64,000 nucleotides of DNA from Gordonia neofelifaecis NRRL B-59395 (GTDB lineage Bacteria > Actinomycetota > Actinomycetes > Mycobacteriales > Mycobacteriaceae). Made by a program: the position numbers and the translations under genes. This document shows, in pieces, positions 8,139-17,756 of the stretch; the first letter of the stretch is position 1, and each line of letters begins with the position of its first letter. The notes beneath the pieces were generated by a model. It was not told the origin of the DNA, searched no databases, and saw only the letters and a list, made by a program, of their open reading frames with translations. Where the stretch lies: assembly GCF_000192435.1 (NCBI RefSeq), contig NZ_AEUD01000019.1, forward strand, positions 1-64,000. Reading direction: 5' to 3'.

Positions 8139-9353
8139 ATGCAGCTCGTCGTCTCGCCGGTACATCAACGACTCCGGGATCGCGTCAAGCGGATCGCGCG
8201 CATCGAACTGTTCCCCCGCGAGGAGGTGCGGGCCGCATTCGCCGCCGGTCACACCGCGGGCGATCCACTTGCCGAGGCCTTCGTCGCCGAGACGTATCAC
8301 GGTGAGATGGGTGCGGAGAAGGCGCGCGAACTGCTCGACGAGGCGCTGCGGGTGGGGATCGACAACGTCCCGCATGCCCCCGACTCGATGCGCGCTCTCT
8401 TCGCGGAGTTCGAGACCGTGCCCGACTGGGTGGACCCGGACCTCGTCGAGCAGGGCGCGGCGGTGTGGCGCCGCTGGGGTTACAGCCTCGGCGCGGTCGG
8501 CAACGCCGGAACGATGGACACCTACACGGAGGCCTCGCTGGCCGTGCCGCTGTCGTTGTCGGGCGGCTACGCGGGTTCGAGTGCGCTGAACCGGTATCTC
8601 GAGACCAGTCGGTGGTGGCTCGAGGTCTGCCGGCCGGGCGCGGTGCTGTCACCGGGATCGACGGCGCGCGCAGTGTCGCTCAAAGTGCGGGTGATGCACG
8701 TGTCGGTCCGCGCCCGGGTCGCCGCGCATCCCGAGTGGGACTCGGCACGACACGGGCTGCCGATCAGCCAGAGCGAGATGATGCTGACCCTGCTCGGCGG
8801 CAGCGTGGGTCCGGCGCTCGGGCTCACGGCGCTGGGATTCCTCACCAGCTCCGCGGAAGTGCGGGCGGTGCTCCACTTCAACCGCTACCTCGGTCACCTG
8901 GTCGGCTGCCGCGTCGACGAGATATACCCGCAGACCTACGCCGACGGTCTCCGGCTGCTCTACTACTTCGACGCCACGCGCAGGCACGACGCCGGTCCGC
9001 TCGGCGCCGAACTGGTGGAGTCGTTCGTGCCGTCGTTCCGTCCGGCCCCGACCGTGCGCGGACTCGCGCGACTTCGCGCCGCATTCCACCTGCACCTCCA
9101 GGCCGGCTACACCCGATTGTTCATGCTGCCGTGGAATCGCCGCGGCTATCGACTGCCGAGCGGCATCCCCGGATTGATCCTGCTGCTCGGCAGGGCGCCG
9201 TTCATCGCGTTGATCGAAGTCATGCGGCGAGCGGTACCCGGCGTCGACGACCGCTGGCAGGCGGCCTCGATGAGGCGCTGGCGTCGTTGGCACGCCTGGC
9301 ATCTCGGCCAGCGGGAGGAGGCCTTCGACGCCGGCCGCGCCCTACGCCGCTGA
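8139..9353 (+). CDS. MpaB-family (DUF2236) oxygenase-like protein
   Basis: A 404-residue protein of the latex-clearing-protein/MpaB superfamily, haem-binding oxygenases or predicted haem oxygenases. It has the family elements: DPLAEAF near the N-terminus, a VWRRWGYSLGAVGNAG segment, the ETSRWWLEVCRPGAVLSPGS region, HFNRYLGHLVG with a candidate haem-ligand histidine, and a basic C-terminal tail. ATG 8139 is chosen because homology-like sequence starts there; the frame is open back to 7935 but the extension looks non-coding. The TetR gene at 9372-9998 is convergent and may control it. Confidence 0.7.
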   Translation: MQLVVSPVHQRLRDRVKRIARIELFPREEVRAAFAAGHTAGDPLAEAFVAETYHGEMGAEKARELLDEALRVGIDNVPHAPDSMRALFAEFETVPDWVDPDLVEQGAAVWRRWGYSLGAVGNAGTMDTYTEASLAVPLSLSGGYAGSSALNRYLETSRWWLEVCRPGAVLSPGSTARAVSLKVRVMHVSVRARVAAHPEWDSARHGLPISQSEMMLTLLGGSVGPALGLTALGFLTSSAEVRAVLHFNRYLGHLVGCRVDEIYPQTYADGLRLLYYFDATRRHDAGPLGAELVESFVPSFRPAPTVRGLARLRAAFHLHLQAGYTRLFMLPWNRRGYRLPSGIPGLILLLGRAPFIALIEVMRRAVPGVDDRWQAASMRRWRRWHAWHLGQREEAFDAGRALRR

Positions 9354-9371
9354 AGGTCCCGGATCCGCGGG

Positions 9372-9998
9372 TCAGACGGCCGTCCGCAGCGCGTGGTACA
9401 CGCTCGTTCCGAGGAACTCGGCCAGTTCCTCCGGCGTCCACTCGGGATTGGCGAGCAGGGTCCGGACCGCTCCTTCGCTGGTCGACACCCACAATTCGAC
9501 GAGCGGATAGAGCTTCTTCTCGACCTCCGCGTCGGGCATGCCCCACGCGGTGAGCGTGGGCCGCAGCAATTCGGTGCAGCGCTGAACCGCGTCGGCGCGG
9601 CCGCGGCCGAAGAGCTCGGCGACTTCGGCGTCCGGTGACCCGTACACGAGGCCCCACGTCTTCGGCTGTTCGGCGACCGTCTGCAAGAGCGCTCGGTACC
9701 CGTCGATGAACACCGAGGCGTCTGCGTCGACGGCACGACGGCGTAGCACCGTCGTCATCGACTCGCGAAGACGCCCCTCCTCGCGCTGAACGAGTTCCGC
9801 GAGCAGATCGACGCGATTGGCGAAGCAGGCGTAGACGACCGGTCGCGTGACATCGAGCCGATCCGCGACCGAGGCGATGGTGACCGCCGAAACACCTTCG
9901 GTTGCGGCGATGTCCAGAGCCGCGTCGAGGATCTGCGGTCGCCTGCGTTCAGGCCCGAGATGCTCGGCGCGCCGTCGGTGAGAGTTATGGGGAGGCAT
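9372..9998 (-). CDS. TetR-family regulator
   Basis: A 208-residue repressor-type protein. Residues about 20-65 form the TetR helix-turn-helix (ILDAALDIAATEGVSAVTIASVADRLDVTRPVVYACFANR). The rest is the helical ligand and dimer domain. It converges on the MpaB-type gene, ending 18 bases from that stop. The ligand is unknown. Target sites may be the inverted repeats at 8081-8125. Confidence 0.85.
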   Translation of the reverse strand: MPPHNSHRRRAEHLGPERRRPQILDAALDIAATEGVSAVTIASVADRLDVTRPVVYACFANRVDLLAELVQREEGRLRESMTTVLRRRAVDADASVFIDGYRALLQTVAEQPKTWGLVYGSPDAEVAELFGRGRADAVQRCTELLRPTLTAWGMPDAEVEKKLYPLVELWVSTSEGAVRTLLANPEWTPEELAEFLGTSVYHALRTAV

Positions 9999-10102
9999 CG
10001 GAAGTCGAGTTTAGTCCGTACATGATCGGTCGATCACACCGTTTCGCGTCGTTGCGGCGCTCTCGACGTCGTTCGCCTGTGCCCGCTGGTCCGCCGTCCG
10101 GT

Positions 10103-10699
10103 TCACGACTGCGGCGCGGCCTTCTTTCTCGGCTCGATGCCGAGACGGTCGGCGAACAGGCGTCGCTGAACGATCCAGCCGGCCACCGACAATGCGACCC
10201 AGACGGCATTCGAGGTGATGCTGGTGATAGCGGAATCGGGGCTGTCGATCCAGCGCAGCCGCTCGAAGGTGAGCCCGATTCCGATGAGGATCATGCTGGC
10301 GCCGCCGATGGAGGTGAGCCACAGCAGGGCCCGCGCCCGGTACTTGTCGGCGAAGAACGCCGCGGAGACGGCGATCGCGACGATGATGATCGCGCTGGCC
10401 GCCCACGAGTTGTCACCGGGCTGAACGAGATCCGCGATGCGGGCACCGGCCACCGCGCCGGACAGTCCGCCGACGAAGAAGGCTGCGAACTTGAAGATCA
10501 GCGAGCAGACCACCCACGCCGACACACCACCGATGAGGCCGAACAGGAACAGCGTCAGACCGGTCGCATTGAAGAGACTGCTGATCATCCAGCCGGCGCC
10601 GAAGCCCGCGGCGATCACCCCGAGGTGAACCGACCGCACTCCGTAGAAGCAGAGGAGCGCACCGACGGCGAGAATCACCAAGCCGTTCGCATCAAACAT
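10103..10699 (-). CDS. Polytopic membrane protein, DUF4203-like
   Basis: A 198-residue protein with about seven hydrophobic segments and a basic tail (RLGIEPRKKAAPQ). The glycine-rich, evenly spaced helices (FYGVRSVHLGVIAAGFGAGW; AAFFVGGLSGAVAGAR) resemble TMEM198/DUF4203 proteins. Its ATG overlaps the end of the AI-2E transporter gene by 8 bases, so the two are translationally coupled. No function is known. Confidence 0.65.
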   Translation of the reverse strand: MFDANGLVILAVGALLCFYGVRSVHLGVIAAGFGAGWMISSLFNATGLTLFLFGLIGGVSAWVVCSLIFKFAAFFVGGLSGAVAGARIADLVQPGDNSWAASAIIIVAIAVSAAFFADKYRARALLWLTSIGGASMILIGIGLTFERLRWIDSPDSAITSITSNAVWVALSVAGWIVQRRLFADRLGIEPRKKAAPQS

Positions 10700-11792
10700 C
10701 GTCGTGCCTTTCTGGTCCGGCGCTCGCGTCCGGTCGGACGGAGTCGGCGATCAAGAGGTTGACCCATCGCGTCGAGGGATCGATGTCGATCAGGAGGCAC
10801 TTGACGAAGATCGTCAGCGGCACGGCGAGAATCGCGCCGAGCGGTCCGAGGATCCACGTCCACACCACGAGCGACAGGAACGTCAGCGTAGTCGACAGCC
10901 CGACGGCGTCGCCGACGAACTTGGGCTGAATGATCGACTGGATCACCACGTTGATGGCGCTGTAGACCACGATGACGATCAGCATCTTGCTCCAGCCGCC
11001 GTCGAGCAGGCCGAGGATCGCCGGCGGAATGACGCCGAGGACGAAGCCGATGTTCGGGATGTAGTTCGTGATGAACGACAGCAGGCCCCAGAGCAGTGGC
11101 AGCGGGATGCCCAGCGCCCACAGGGCGCCGGCGTCCAGGACTGCGACGATCAGACCGAAGACGGTGCTGACGACGAGATAGGTGCGCGTGCCCGCGGCGA
11201 AATTGTTCAGGGCCACCGAGACATTGGGCCGGAGACGGTCGAGCGCGGTGAGCCGATCGGAGAAGCCGACGGCGTCGACCGCCATGAACAGTGCGACCAC
11301 CAGCACCAGGACCAGCCCCGACGTGGTCGACACCAGCCCGGAGAGGAGTGAGCCCGCGGCCGAGATGATCTTTCCGGCGTCGACGTTGGACAGCATGTTG
11401 TGGATGCTCTCGCTGTTCACGCCGTGCTCGCCGAGGAAGTGCTTCAGGTCGTCGACGATCGAATCGAACTTGTCGGCGTACTGCGGCATCAGGGTCGTCA
11501 GCCGGGCGGCCGAGTAGATGATCGAGCCGAACAGGATCACGAGGATGCCGTACACGCCGATGACCAGGGTGAGCGCCGCGAGCCATGCGGGGCAGCCGTG
11601 CCTGCGCAGCCAGCGGCCCATCGGATGGACCGCGATCGTCAGCATCAGGGCGAGGAAGACCGGGGCGATCAACCCGGCGATCAGCTTCATGCCGGCGACC
11701 GCGACGACGATCCCGGCGATACCGACGAGCACGATGATGCCGCGCGGCACCGTGGCCGGCGCGGTGTCGTCCGCCTGGGGGGAATTGTCCAT
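10692..11792 (-). CDS. AI-2E family transporter (PerM/TqsA type)
   Basis: A 366-residue inner-membrane transporter with about eight helices. Signature parts are the N-terminal hairpin around PVFLALMLTIAVHPMGRWLRR, a soluble central region rich in Asp, Lys and Asn, then PLLWGLLSFITNYIPNIGFVLGVIPP and the QSIIQPKFVGDAVGLSTTLTFLSLVVWTWILGPLGAILAVPLT motif that defines the family. ATG 11792 starts the conserved part; the frame is open to 12347 without coding character. Substrates in the family vary (autoinducer-2, Na+/H+), so none is assigned. It heads the operon with the DUF4203-like gene. Confidence 0.85.
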   Translation of the reverse strand: MDNSPQADDTAPATVPRGIIVLVGIAGIVVAVAGMKLIAGLIAPVFLALMLTIAVHPMGRWLRRHGCPAWLAALTLVIGVYGILVILFGSIIYSAARLTTLMPQYADKFDSIVDDLKHFLGEHGVNSESIHNMLSNVDAGKIISAAGSLLSGLVSTTSGLVLVLVVALFMAVDAVGFSDRLTALDRLRPNVSVALNNFAAGTRTYLVVSTVFGLIVAVLDAGALWALGIPLPLLWGLLSFITNYIPNIGFVLGVIPPAILGLLDGGWSKMLIVIVVYSAINVVIQSIIQPKFVGDAVGLSTTLTFLSLVVWTWILGPLGAILAVPLTIFVKCLLIDIDPSTRWVNLLIADSVRPDASAGPERHDDV

Positions 11793-11931
11793 GGGGGAAG
11801 TATTCCCCGGGGCGTCGCTGTGAACGCGGACTATCGCCCGGCGAGGATGAGACTTAGGCATTCGGCCGCCGCCCGCTGACATAGTCGATGGTGGAAAAAC
11901 CCAGGTGACCGCGACTTTGGAGGACATACCC

Positions 11932-12378
11932 ATGACTGGCATTGCCGACTCAGGATCGACGCTGTTCGGTCCGGTTGAACTGAACGTCATCTCGCTGCCC
12001 GGCTCGGCGCCGTCGCCGGAACTGCTCGCCGCGGTGGTCCAGCAGGTGCGATCCGGCGTGGTGCGTGTCCTGGACTTCGTGGTGGTCACCAAGGCGGAGG
12101 GTGGAGAGGTCGTGATCGAGGAGATCGACCTCGACGAGTCCGGCGTCACCGATCTGAACGTCGAGATCGTGGTGCCGGGACTGACCAGCAACGACGATCT
12201 CGAGCTGCTCGCCGCCGACCTCGCGCCGGGAACCTCGGCCGCCGTCGTCGCGTTTGAACTGGTGTGGGCCCGCGATCTCGCCGCACAGGTGGCGGCTGAC
12301 GGTTGCACGGTGCTCGCGAGCGAACGCATTCCGGCTCCGGTCGTCAATGCGCTCGTCGAAATGGAAGCGGAGAGCTGA
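11932..12378 (+). CDS. DUF6325 family protein
   Basis: A 148-residue acidic cytosolic protein. ATG 11932 follows tggaggac at 7 bases. The pattern GPVELNVISLPGS, VRVLDFVVVTKAEGGEVVIEEID, TSAAVVAFELVWARDLA matches DUF6325 proteins, which often sit beside a SHOCT-domain gene, as here (45-base gap). Function unknown; a stress or envelope role is only suggested by the usual neighbours. Confidence 0.75.
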   Translation: MTGIADSGSTLFGPVELNVISLPGSAPSPELLAAVVQQVRSGVVRVLDFVVVTKAEGGEVVIEEIDLDESGVTDLNVEIVVPGLTSNDDLELLAADLAPGTSAAVVAFELVWARDLAAQVAADGCTVLASERIPAPVVNALVEMEAES

Positions 12379-12422
12379 GACCGGCATCGGTCCAGGCGTC
12401 ACTAGAGAAGGGATACCCCGAC

Positions 12423-12779
12423 ATGATGAGACGAGCCGGAAGGCCGGGACTGATCGGACTCGCCGCGCGCACCGCTGTGGTGGCCGGAACCGCCAATGCA
12501 GTGAGCGGCCGCCAGATGGACCGCCGCGCGCAGAAGCAAGAGCAGCAGGCGATGGCAGAGCAGCAGCGGCAGATGATGGCGCAGCAGCAGTACGCCCAGC
12601 AGCAGGAGCAGTACGCCGCTCAGCAGCAGTATGCGGCTCAGCAGGCCCAGCAGGCACCCGCCCCGTCTGCGGGGTCGGACCTCACGGCCGAGATCATGAA
12701 GCTGGCCGACCTCAAGACGCAGGGTCTGCTCAGCGACGAGGAGTTCGCGGCGGCGAAGGCGAAGCTGCTCGCAGGCTGA
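12423..12779 (+). CDS. SHOCT-domain protein with Gln-rich linker
   Basis: A 118-residue protein. ATG 12423 (gaaggga 9 bases upstream) is followed by a second ATG. Residues 1-30 are basic with a short hydrophobic stretch (LIGLAARTAVVAGTANAV). Residues about 40-80 are almost only Gln, Ala, Tyr and Met, and the C-terminal 35 residues are a SHOCT domain (AEIMKLADLKTQGLLSDEEFAAAKAKLL), a short helical module at the ends of many bacterial proteins. Pairing with DUF6325 is common. Confidence 0.75.
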   Translation: MMRRAGRPGLIGLAARTAVVAGTANAVSGRQMDRRAQKQEQQAMAEQQRQMMAQQQYAQQQEQYAAQQQYAAQQAQQAPAPSAGSDLTAEIMKLADLKTQGLLSDEEFAAAKAKLLAG

Positions 12780-12798
12780 CGCGGTGCGGCTGGCGTGC

Positions 12799-15366
12799 TC
12801 AGTGCGTCAGCCGCACGGCCTCGCGTCGCGACGCCACCCCGAGTTTGCGGTAGATCGCGCGCTGATGGGTCTTCACCGTGTTGATCGAGACCCCCAGATG
12901 CTCGGCGATCTCCTGCATGGTGCGCGTGGTACGGAGCTGTGAGTAGACCTCCAGCTCGCGATCGGAGAGCGCCGTGAGCGGCCCGTCGGAGACGGTCGTC
13001 GCGAGGCACTCGGCGATGAAGTCGTCGTGCTTCGTCCCCCAGGCCAGGTGGGCGGTGAGCAACTGTCGCAACTCCACACCGTCTCCCGCGAAGAGCCGTC
13101 GCAGCTTCTCCGGCGCGGCGATCTCGAGGGCCTGCTCCAGAATCTCGTGTGCACGGTTCGGCTGACCGTCGTTGAGCAAGGTCAGTGCGTCCGCCATCAG
13201 CGCTGCGGCGCGCACATACGAGATCCCCGAATAGCGATCGACCCGCCGGAGCATCTGGGATGCCACCCGCGGGCGCCGGGCGCGGATCGCGATGCCCGCC
13301 AACACCACCGTGACCATCGGGACGTCGTCGGCGTTCTCGTAGGCGAGCACGATCCGCATCGCGCGATCCCGGTGCCCGGTGGCCTCGAACAGTGCGGCGA
13401 GTGCGACGTGCCGGAACGCCGGCCACGACAGACCCTGCTCCATGTCCGCCGGGACCGCACGCAGCTCCGCGAGTGCTCGGCTGCATGCGGCGGGATCACC
13501 GCTCGCCGCCGCGGTCAGAGCGAGCATGATCCGGGCGCCGCTCACGAACGATCGATTGGACGCTCCGCTGCCGACCGCCCGTTGGAGCTGGTCGCGGGCG
13601 ATCTCCAAGTCGTTCTGCCAGTACGCCATGTACCCGGCGCCGGTCGCGGCCGATCCGCCGACATAGATCGACCATGCGGTGTCGTCGGCGACGTCGAGCT
13701 CCCGGTCGAGAACCGCTCGCGCCTCGGTCATCCGGCCGGCCCAGGCGAGCGCATACACCAGATGCCCGAGCGCACGATGCGCCAGATGGGACTCGCCGGC
13801 CGTCCGTGCCTCTTCGGCCGCAGAGCTGAGCAATTCCACCGCGCGGTTCGACGAGGTGCGCAGCCTGATCTCGGCCCAGCCGAGCAGGTACAGCGTGGCC
13901 GCCCGATCGCGAGTGTTCAGCGCGGAGCTCTCGAATCGTCGCCGAACAGCCGTGCTGACTCGACTGAGTTCCGCGCGATCGTCGACCAGGAACAGCTGGG
14001 TCTGATCGCGCAGGAGGGTGTACGCGTCGCAGGCACCGTCCGGATCGTCTCGGGTGGTGGCGCGCGACTCGGCGCGGCTGTGGAGCATGCGCGCGTAATC
14101 GGTGTCACCGATCACCTCGTGCGCTGAGGCCCTGATCTCGAGGACGCGCGGGTCGTCGTTCCACGGCTCGGGCAGTGCGACGCAGAACTTGTCGACGGCT
14201 TTGGCATACGGTCCCACCACGAGGCCGACCCATCGCGTGGACAGCAGCTGAACCGCGTCTTCGGGTCGTCCGGCTTGGACCAGGTATGACGCCGCCGTCA
14301 GCGGCTGCGCGTCCTCCAGGTGGCTCGCCGCCGCCAGTCGTGCGGCCAGCAGACGCTCGGGCCGCGAGCTCTCGAGGATGCCGCGACAATGCCGCGCGAA
14401 CGTGGCGTGCCACCGATACGCACGACCGTCGGTGGTGCGGTGACGGTCGATGAAGAGTCCAGCGCGAACGCACTGCTCCAGCAGATCGTCGGCGTCGTCA
14501 GCACCGCTGACCGCGGCGGCCAGCGGGATCGTCAGATCCTGGCACGCGGAGGTGACGAGCGCGAACTCGGCGAGTTCGGCGGGCACCGAGGCGAGGACGT
14601 GGTCGCGGATGTACGACTGCATCACCGTGTCGGCGGAGCCGTCGGCCGGGTCCGGACGGACCCCGGTCATCGCGATGAGCCGGACGGCGATGGGCCAGCC
14701 GTTCGACTCCGCGAGAATGAGATCGTGGTCGAGCTCGGTGCCCGACGAGGCGGCGTATGCGGCGACCTCCTCGGCGTCGAACGCGAGGTGGTAGGCGCGG
14801 ATCACCGCATGGGGGCGAATCAGTGCAAGTCGGCTCAGTGCGAGCTCGGTGTAGCTGGTGCCAACCACGACCAGACGCAGGCCCGGCAGGTCGGCATGGA
14901 TGAGCGCGCCGAGCAGACCCTCGTTGAGCGCGTCGCGGCCCACCTGGGCGTCGTCGACCACCAGTCGCACCGGCTCGGCCAGACCCGAGAAGCTCGACGC
15001 GATGGCGTCGAAGGCCGCCGCGGGTCCGGTGGTCTCGGGGTCGAGTCGGCGGAGGCGGTCGTAGGCGGACTCGGACAACTCGGCAGACAAGGACCGGAGA
15101 GCTCGCAGAATAGTCGCGGAGATTCGGGCGGCGTCGGTGTCGAATCGCCCGAGGGTCACCCAGACCACGGGGCCGGCGACCTGGGACGCCCACTCGGCGA
15201 CGGCCGACGTCTTCCCGTATCCGCTCGGCGCCACGACCATCACGGTCGGTTCGTCTGTCCCGATCTTGTCGAGGCAGGCGATGACGCGCGGCCGGGCCAG
15301 GTGGCCAGGCTGCTGGAGCGGTGGCCGAAACTGGGAAGCGGCGACGGCGCCGCTGAGTTCGGTCAT
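12799..15366 (-). CDS. Large MalT-like LuxR-family regulator
   Basis: An 855-residue STAND-type regulator. Order of parts: Walker A APSGYGKT (residues 46-53), Walker B-like LVVDDAQ (about 140), a winged-helix and TPR-like helical middle (about 330-780), and a C-terminal LuxR helix-turn-helix (LSDRELEVYSQLRTTRTMQEIAEHLGVSINTVKTHQRAIYRKLG). ATG 15366 is where the conserved N-terminus begins; the frame runs open to 16332 opposite the SulP gene, without meaning. It ends 19 bases after the SHOCT stop, convergent. The divergent neighbour, SulP, starts 108 bases away, so it may be a target. Confidence 0.85.
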   Translation of the reverse strand: MTELSGAVAASQFRPPLQQPGHLARPRVIACLDKIGTDEPTVMVVAPSGYGKTSAVAEWASQVAGPVVWVTLGRFDTDAARISATILRALRSLSAELSESAYDRLRRLDPETTGPAAAFDAIASSFSGLAEPVRLVVDDAQVGRDALNEGLLGALIHADLPGLRLVVVGTSYTELALSRLALIRPHAVIRAYHLAFDAEEVAAYAASSGTELDHDLILAESNGWPIAVRLIAMTGVRPDPADGSADTVMQSYIRDHVLASVPAELAEFALVTSACQDLTIPLAAAVSGADDADDLLEQCVRAGLFIDRHRTTDGRAYRWHATFARHCRGILESSRPERLLAARLAAASHLEDAQPLTAASYLVQAGRPEDAVQLLSTRWVGLVVGPYAKAVDKFCVALPEPWNDDPRVLEIRASAHEVIGDTDYARMLHSRAESRATTRDDPDGACDAYTLLRDQTQLFLVDDRAELSRVSTAVRRRFESSALNTRDRAATLYLLGWAEIRLRTSSNRAVELLSSAAEEARTAGESHLAHRALGHLVYALAWAGRMTEARAVLDRELDVADDTAWSIYVGGSAATGAGYMAYWQNDLEIARDQLQRAVGSGASNRSFVSGARIMLALTAAASGDPAACSRALAELRAVPADMEQGLSWPAFRHVALAALFEATGHRDRAMRIVLAYENADDVPMVTVVLAGIAIRARRPRVASQMLRRVDRYSGISYVRAAALMADALTLLNDGQPNRAHEILEQALEIAAPEKLRRLFAGDGVELRQLLTAHLAWGTKHDDFIAECLATTVSDGPLTALSDRELEVYSQLRTTRTMQEIAEHLGVSINTVKTHQRAIYRKLGVASRREAVRLTH

Positions 15367-15474
15367 GGAGCAAATATACGTGCTGGGGCCTTCCGTCCTC
15401 TTCGTCGATCTCACCCATCGAGATCGAGGAGGCAGTCGGAGTCGAAGGAGAGACCGCGCCGCTACGGTGGTCCT

Positions 15475-17121
15475 ATGACGACCGGTAACCCATCCGAGGC
15501 CCGGTCGACGGTCGCGGGTCTGTTTCGCCTCCCGGGCTTCTCGAAGCGGAACCTTCCCAGGGAACTCCTGGCGGGCATCACCCTGATGACCATTGCGGTT
15601 CCGCTGAACATCGGCTACGCGCAGATCGCCGGCCTGCCGCCGAGCGCGGGTCTGTACGCACTGATCATCCCGACCGTCGTCTATGCGCTGGTCGTATCGT
15701 CGCGGCAGGTGGTGGCATCGCCGGATGCCGCGGCGGCTGCGCTCGTCGCGTCCTCGCTCGGCGGGCTCGCCGCGGCAGGCAGCGACGCGTACCTCGCGAT
15801 GGCACTTGCCCAGGCCATCATCTGCGGCGTCGTCATGCTCCTGATGTCGGTGTTCCGACTGGGCTTTCTCGCCGCCTTCCTGTCTGAGCCGATTCTTGTC
15901 GGCTTCATCAGCGGACTCGCACTTGAAGTGCTGGTCTCGCAGATCGCGAAGATGCTCGGGATCCACCTGGATCCCGGCGGGGAGTTCGTCTCCAAAGTCA
16001 TCGATCTGGTCGCCGGGATTCCACACGCGAATATCTGGGCGGTGTCGATCGCCGCGGTGTCGCTCGTCGTGCTCCTCGGCCCGCGACGCAAGCTGCCACG
16101 CGTCCCATGGCCGCTGGTCGTCCTCGTCGCGGCGACAGTGGTCGTCGCATCGACCGATCTGACGGATCGGGGAGTCTCGGTCCTGGGGGAGATCCCGAGC
16201 GGCCCACCGGTATTCACCTGGCCGCAATTGGGCTGGCTGGATTGGATCGCCCTGGTGCCGTCGGCACTGGCGCTGGCGATGGTCGCAACGGTCGAGGGTC
16301 TGCTGATCGCGCGGTCGTACGCAGAGCGACACGGCTATCCGGTGAGTCCGGATCGCGATCTGGCGGCGTTCGGGTTAAGCAATGTGGCGGCGGGATTGAC
16401 CGGTGGGTTCGCCATCGGTTCGTCCACCTCGCGGACCGCGGCCATGGAAGAGGCAGGCTCTCGTTCGCAACTGCCGTCTCTGGTGATGGCCCTGACGACA
16501 TTGGCGCTCTTGCTGTGCGGCACCGGGTTGCTCGCGGACATTCCGTCGGCGGCGATCGGGGCGATCATCTCGGTCGCGGTGGTGCCGCTGCTCGGTGTCT
16601 CCAGATTCGTGGAACTGTGGAGACTCGAGCGATTCGAGTTCGGGATCGCCGTGGTGTGTTTCGGCGTGACTGTGCTCGTCGGGCCGATTCCCGGGATCCT
16701 CGTCGCCGTCGTCTTGGCCTTCATGAACCTCGCTCGACGTGTCGCGACTCCGGCGATCGAGGTCCGGCGGCTCGGTGGGGCTCAAGGCCCGGACGGGGTG
16801 ACCATCGTCCGCATGTCCGGCCCTCTGTTCTTCGCCAACGCCGACGTCTTCGCGCGCACCCTGAAGTCTGTTGCGTGCGACGGCTCCGATTCCGTGCGAT
16901 CGCTGCTGATAGACATGGGCGAGGTGACCGACGTCGATGTGACGGCGGCTGAATCGTTCCAGCATCTGCGGTCGTGGCTCGTCGGACGCGGTATCGATCT
17001 GGCCTTCGCCCGGCCGCGCGGGGCGCAGCTTCTCCGACTCCGGCGGCTGGGCGTGATTCGAGTCGACGATCGAGTCTTCGCGACCGTTCAGGAGGCCGAG
17101 GCCGCACTCCGCGGCGGCTGA
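15475..17121 (+). CDS. SulP-family anion transporter with STAS domain
   Basis: A 548-residue permease of the SLC26/SulP family (sulfate, bicarbonate or other anions). Residues about 20-420 hold the membrane core with the family motif ITLMTIAVPLNIGYAQIAGLPPSAGLYALIIP and the SRTAAMEEAGSRSQ region. Residues about 435-548 form a cytosolic STAS domain (VTIVRMSGPLFFANADVF; SLLIDMGEVTDVDVTAAE). ATG 15475 begins the conserved region; the frame is open far upstream but overlaps the divergent LuxR gene. Substrate not predictable. Confidence 0.88.
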   Translation: MTTGNPSEARSTVAGLFRLPGFSKRNLPRELLAGITLMTIAVPLNIGYAQIAGLPPSAGLYALIIPTVVYALVVSSRQVVASPDAAAAALVASSLGGLAAAGSDAYLAMALAQAIICGVVMLLMSVFRLGFLAAFLSEPILVGFISGLALEVLVSQIAKMLGIHLDPGGEFVSKVIDLVAGIPHANIWAVSIAAVSLVVLLGPRRKLPRVPWPLVVLVAATVVVASTDLTDRGVSVLGEIPSGPPVFTWPQLGWLDWIALVPSALALAMVATVEGLLIARSYAERHGYPVSPDRDLAAFGLSNVAAGLTGGFAIGSSTSRTAAMEEAGSRSQLPSLVMALTTLALLLCGTGLLADIPSAAIGAIISVAVVPLLGVSRFVELWRLERFEFGIAVVCFGVTVLVGPIPGILVAVVLAFMNLARRVATPAIEVRRLGGAQGPDGVTIVRMSGPLFFANADVFARTLKSVACDGSDSVRSLLIDMGEVTDVDVTAAESFQHLRSWLVGRGIDLAFARPRGAQLLRLRRLGVIRVDDRVFATVQEAEAALRGG

Positions 17122-17242
17122 TCGCCGGAGGCGACGTCAATGAACGACTATCACTCGATTGCCCGAATCACTCGTAACGGGTGATGTGCGAGAGGCGTTC
17201 GGGGAGGATGATGGCAGTCACAACAACAGATGGGAGTTCGTC

Positions 17243-17650
17243 ATGTCCGCTCCGAATCAACGTGAGGAGCACCCGGTACAGCAAGGATTCGCAGGCGGTA
17301 CCACCTTCGCCGCAGCGATCCTCCTGTTCGTCGCCGGGCTGCTCGGTCTCTTCCAAGGTATCTCGGCCGTCGCGAAGGACGATCTGATCGTCGTCGGCCC
17401 GCAGTACACCTACGCATTCGATCTGACGACGTGGGGCTGGATCCACATCATCGTCGGCATCCTCGGCATGATCATCGCGGTGGGCCTTCTGGTCGGCCAG
17501 ACGTGGGCTCGCGCCGCGGCGATCGTCATCGCGGCACTGTCGATCATCGTCAACTTCCTGTGGCTGCCGTACTACCCGTGGTGGTCGATTCTGATCATCG
17601 CCGTCGACCTTGTCATCATCTGGGCCGTCGCGACCTGGAAGACCGACTGA
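17243..17650 (+). CDS. DUF7144-family membrane protein
   Basis: A 135-residue protein with four hydrophobic segments. ATG 17243 has ggga upstream. Characteristic stretches are FLLFVAGLLGLFQGI-like helix 1, YAFDLTTWGWIHIIVGILGMIIAVGLL and NFLWLPYYPWWSILIIAVDLVIIWAV. This four-helix pattern is common in Actinobacteria as DUF7144. It stands alone between SulP and the GAP genes and is closed by the strong hairpin at 17664. Function unknown. Confidence 0.75.
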   Translation: MSAPNQREEHPVQQGFAGGTTFAAAILLFVAGLLGLFQGISAVAKDDLIVVGPQYTYAFDLTTWGWIHIIVGILGMIIAVGLLVGQTWARAAAIVIAALSIIVNFLWLPYYPWWSILIIAVDLVIIWAVATWKTD

Positions 17651-17663
17651 TCACCAGTCCTCG

Positions 17664-17713
17664 CGCCCGGTCGGCCGTCTCCGACAAACACGTCGGAGAC
17701 GGCCGACCGGGCG
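17664..17713. terminator. Perfect 22-bp stem terminator
   Basis: Two 22-base arms (17664-17685 and 17692-17713) are exact reverse complements around a 6-base loop. The stem is followed by a short tttg. It lies 14 bases after the DUF7144 stop and 44 bases before the first GAP gene, so it separates the two transcripts. Confidence 0.8.
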
Positions 17714-17756
17714 TTTGTGCGGTGACCGTCATCCCTTCGACGTAAGGACCAAAGAC

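Noticed and set aside
15367-16332. Extension of the LuxR gene to 1177 codons
   Set aside because: It lies opposite the SulP gene. The extra residues are charged and low in hydrophobic content, and the protein family starts at ATG 15366.
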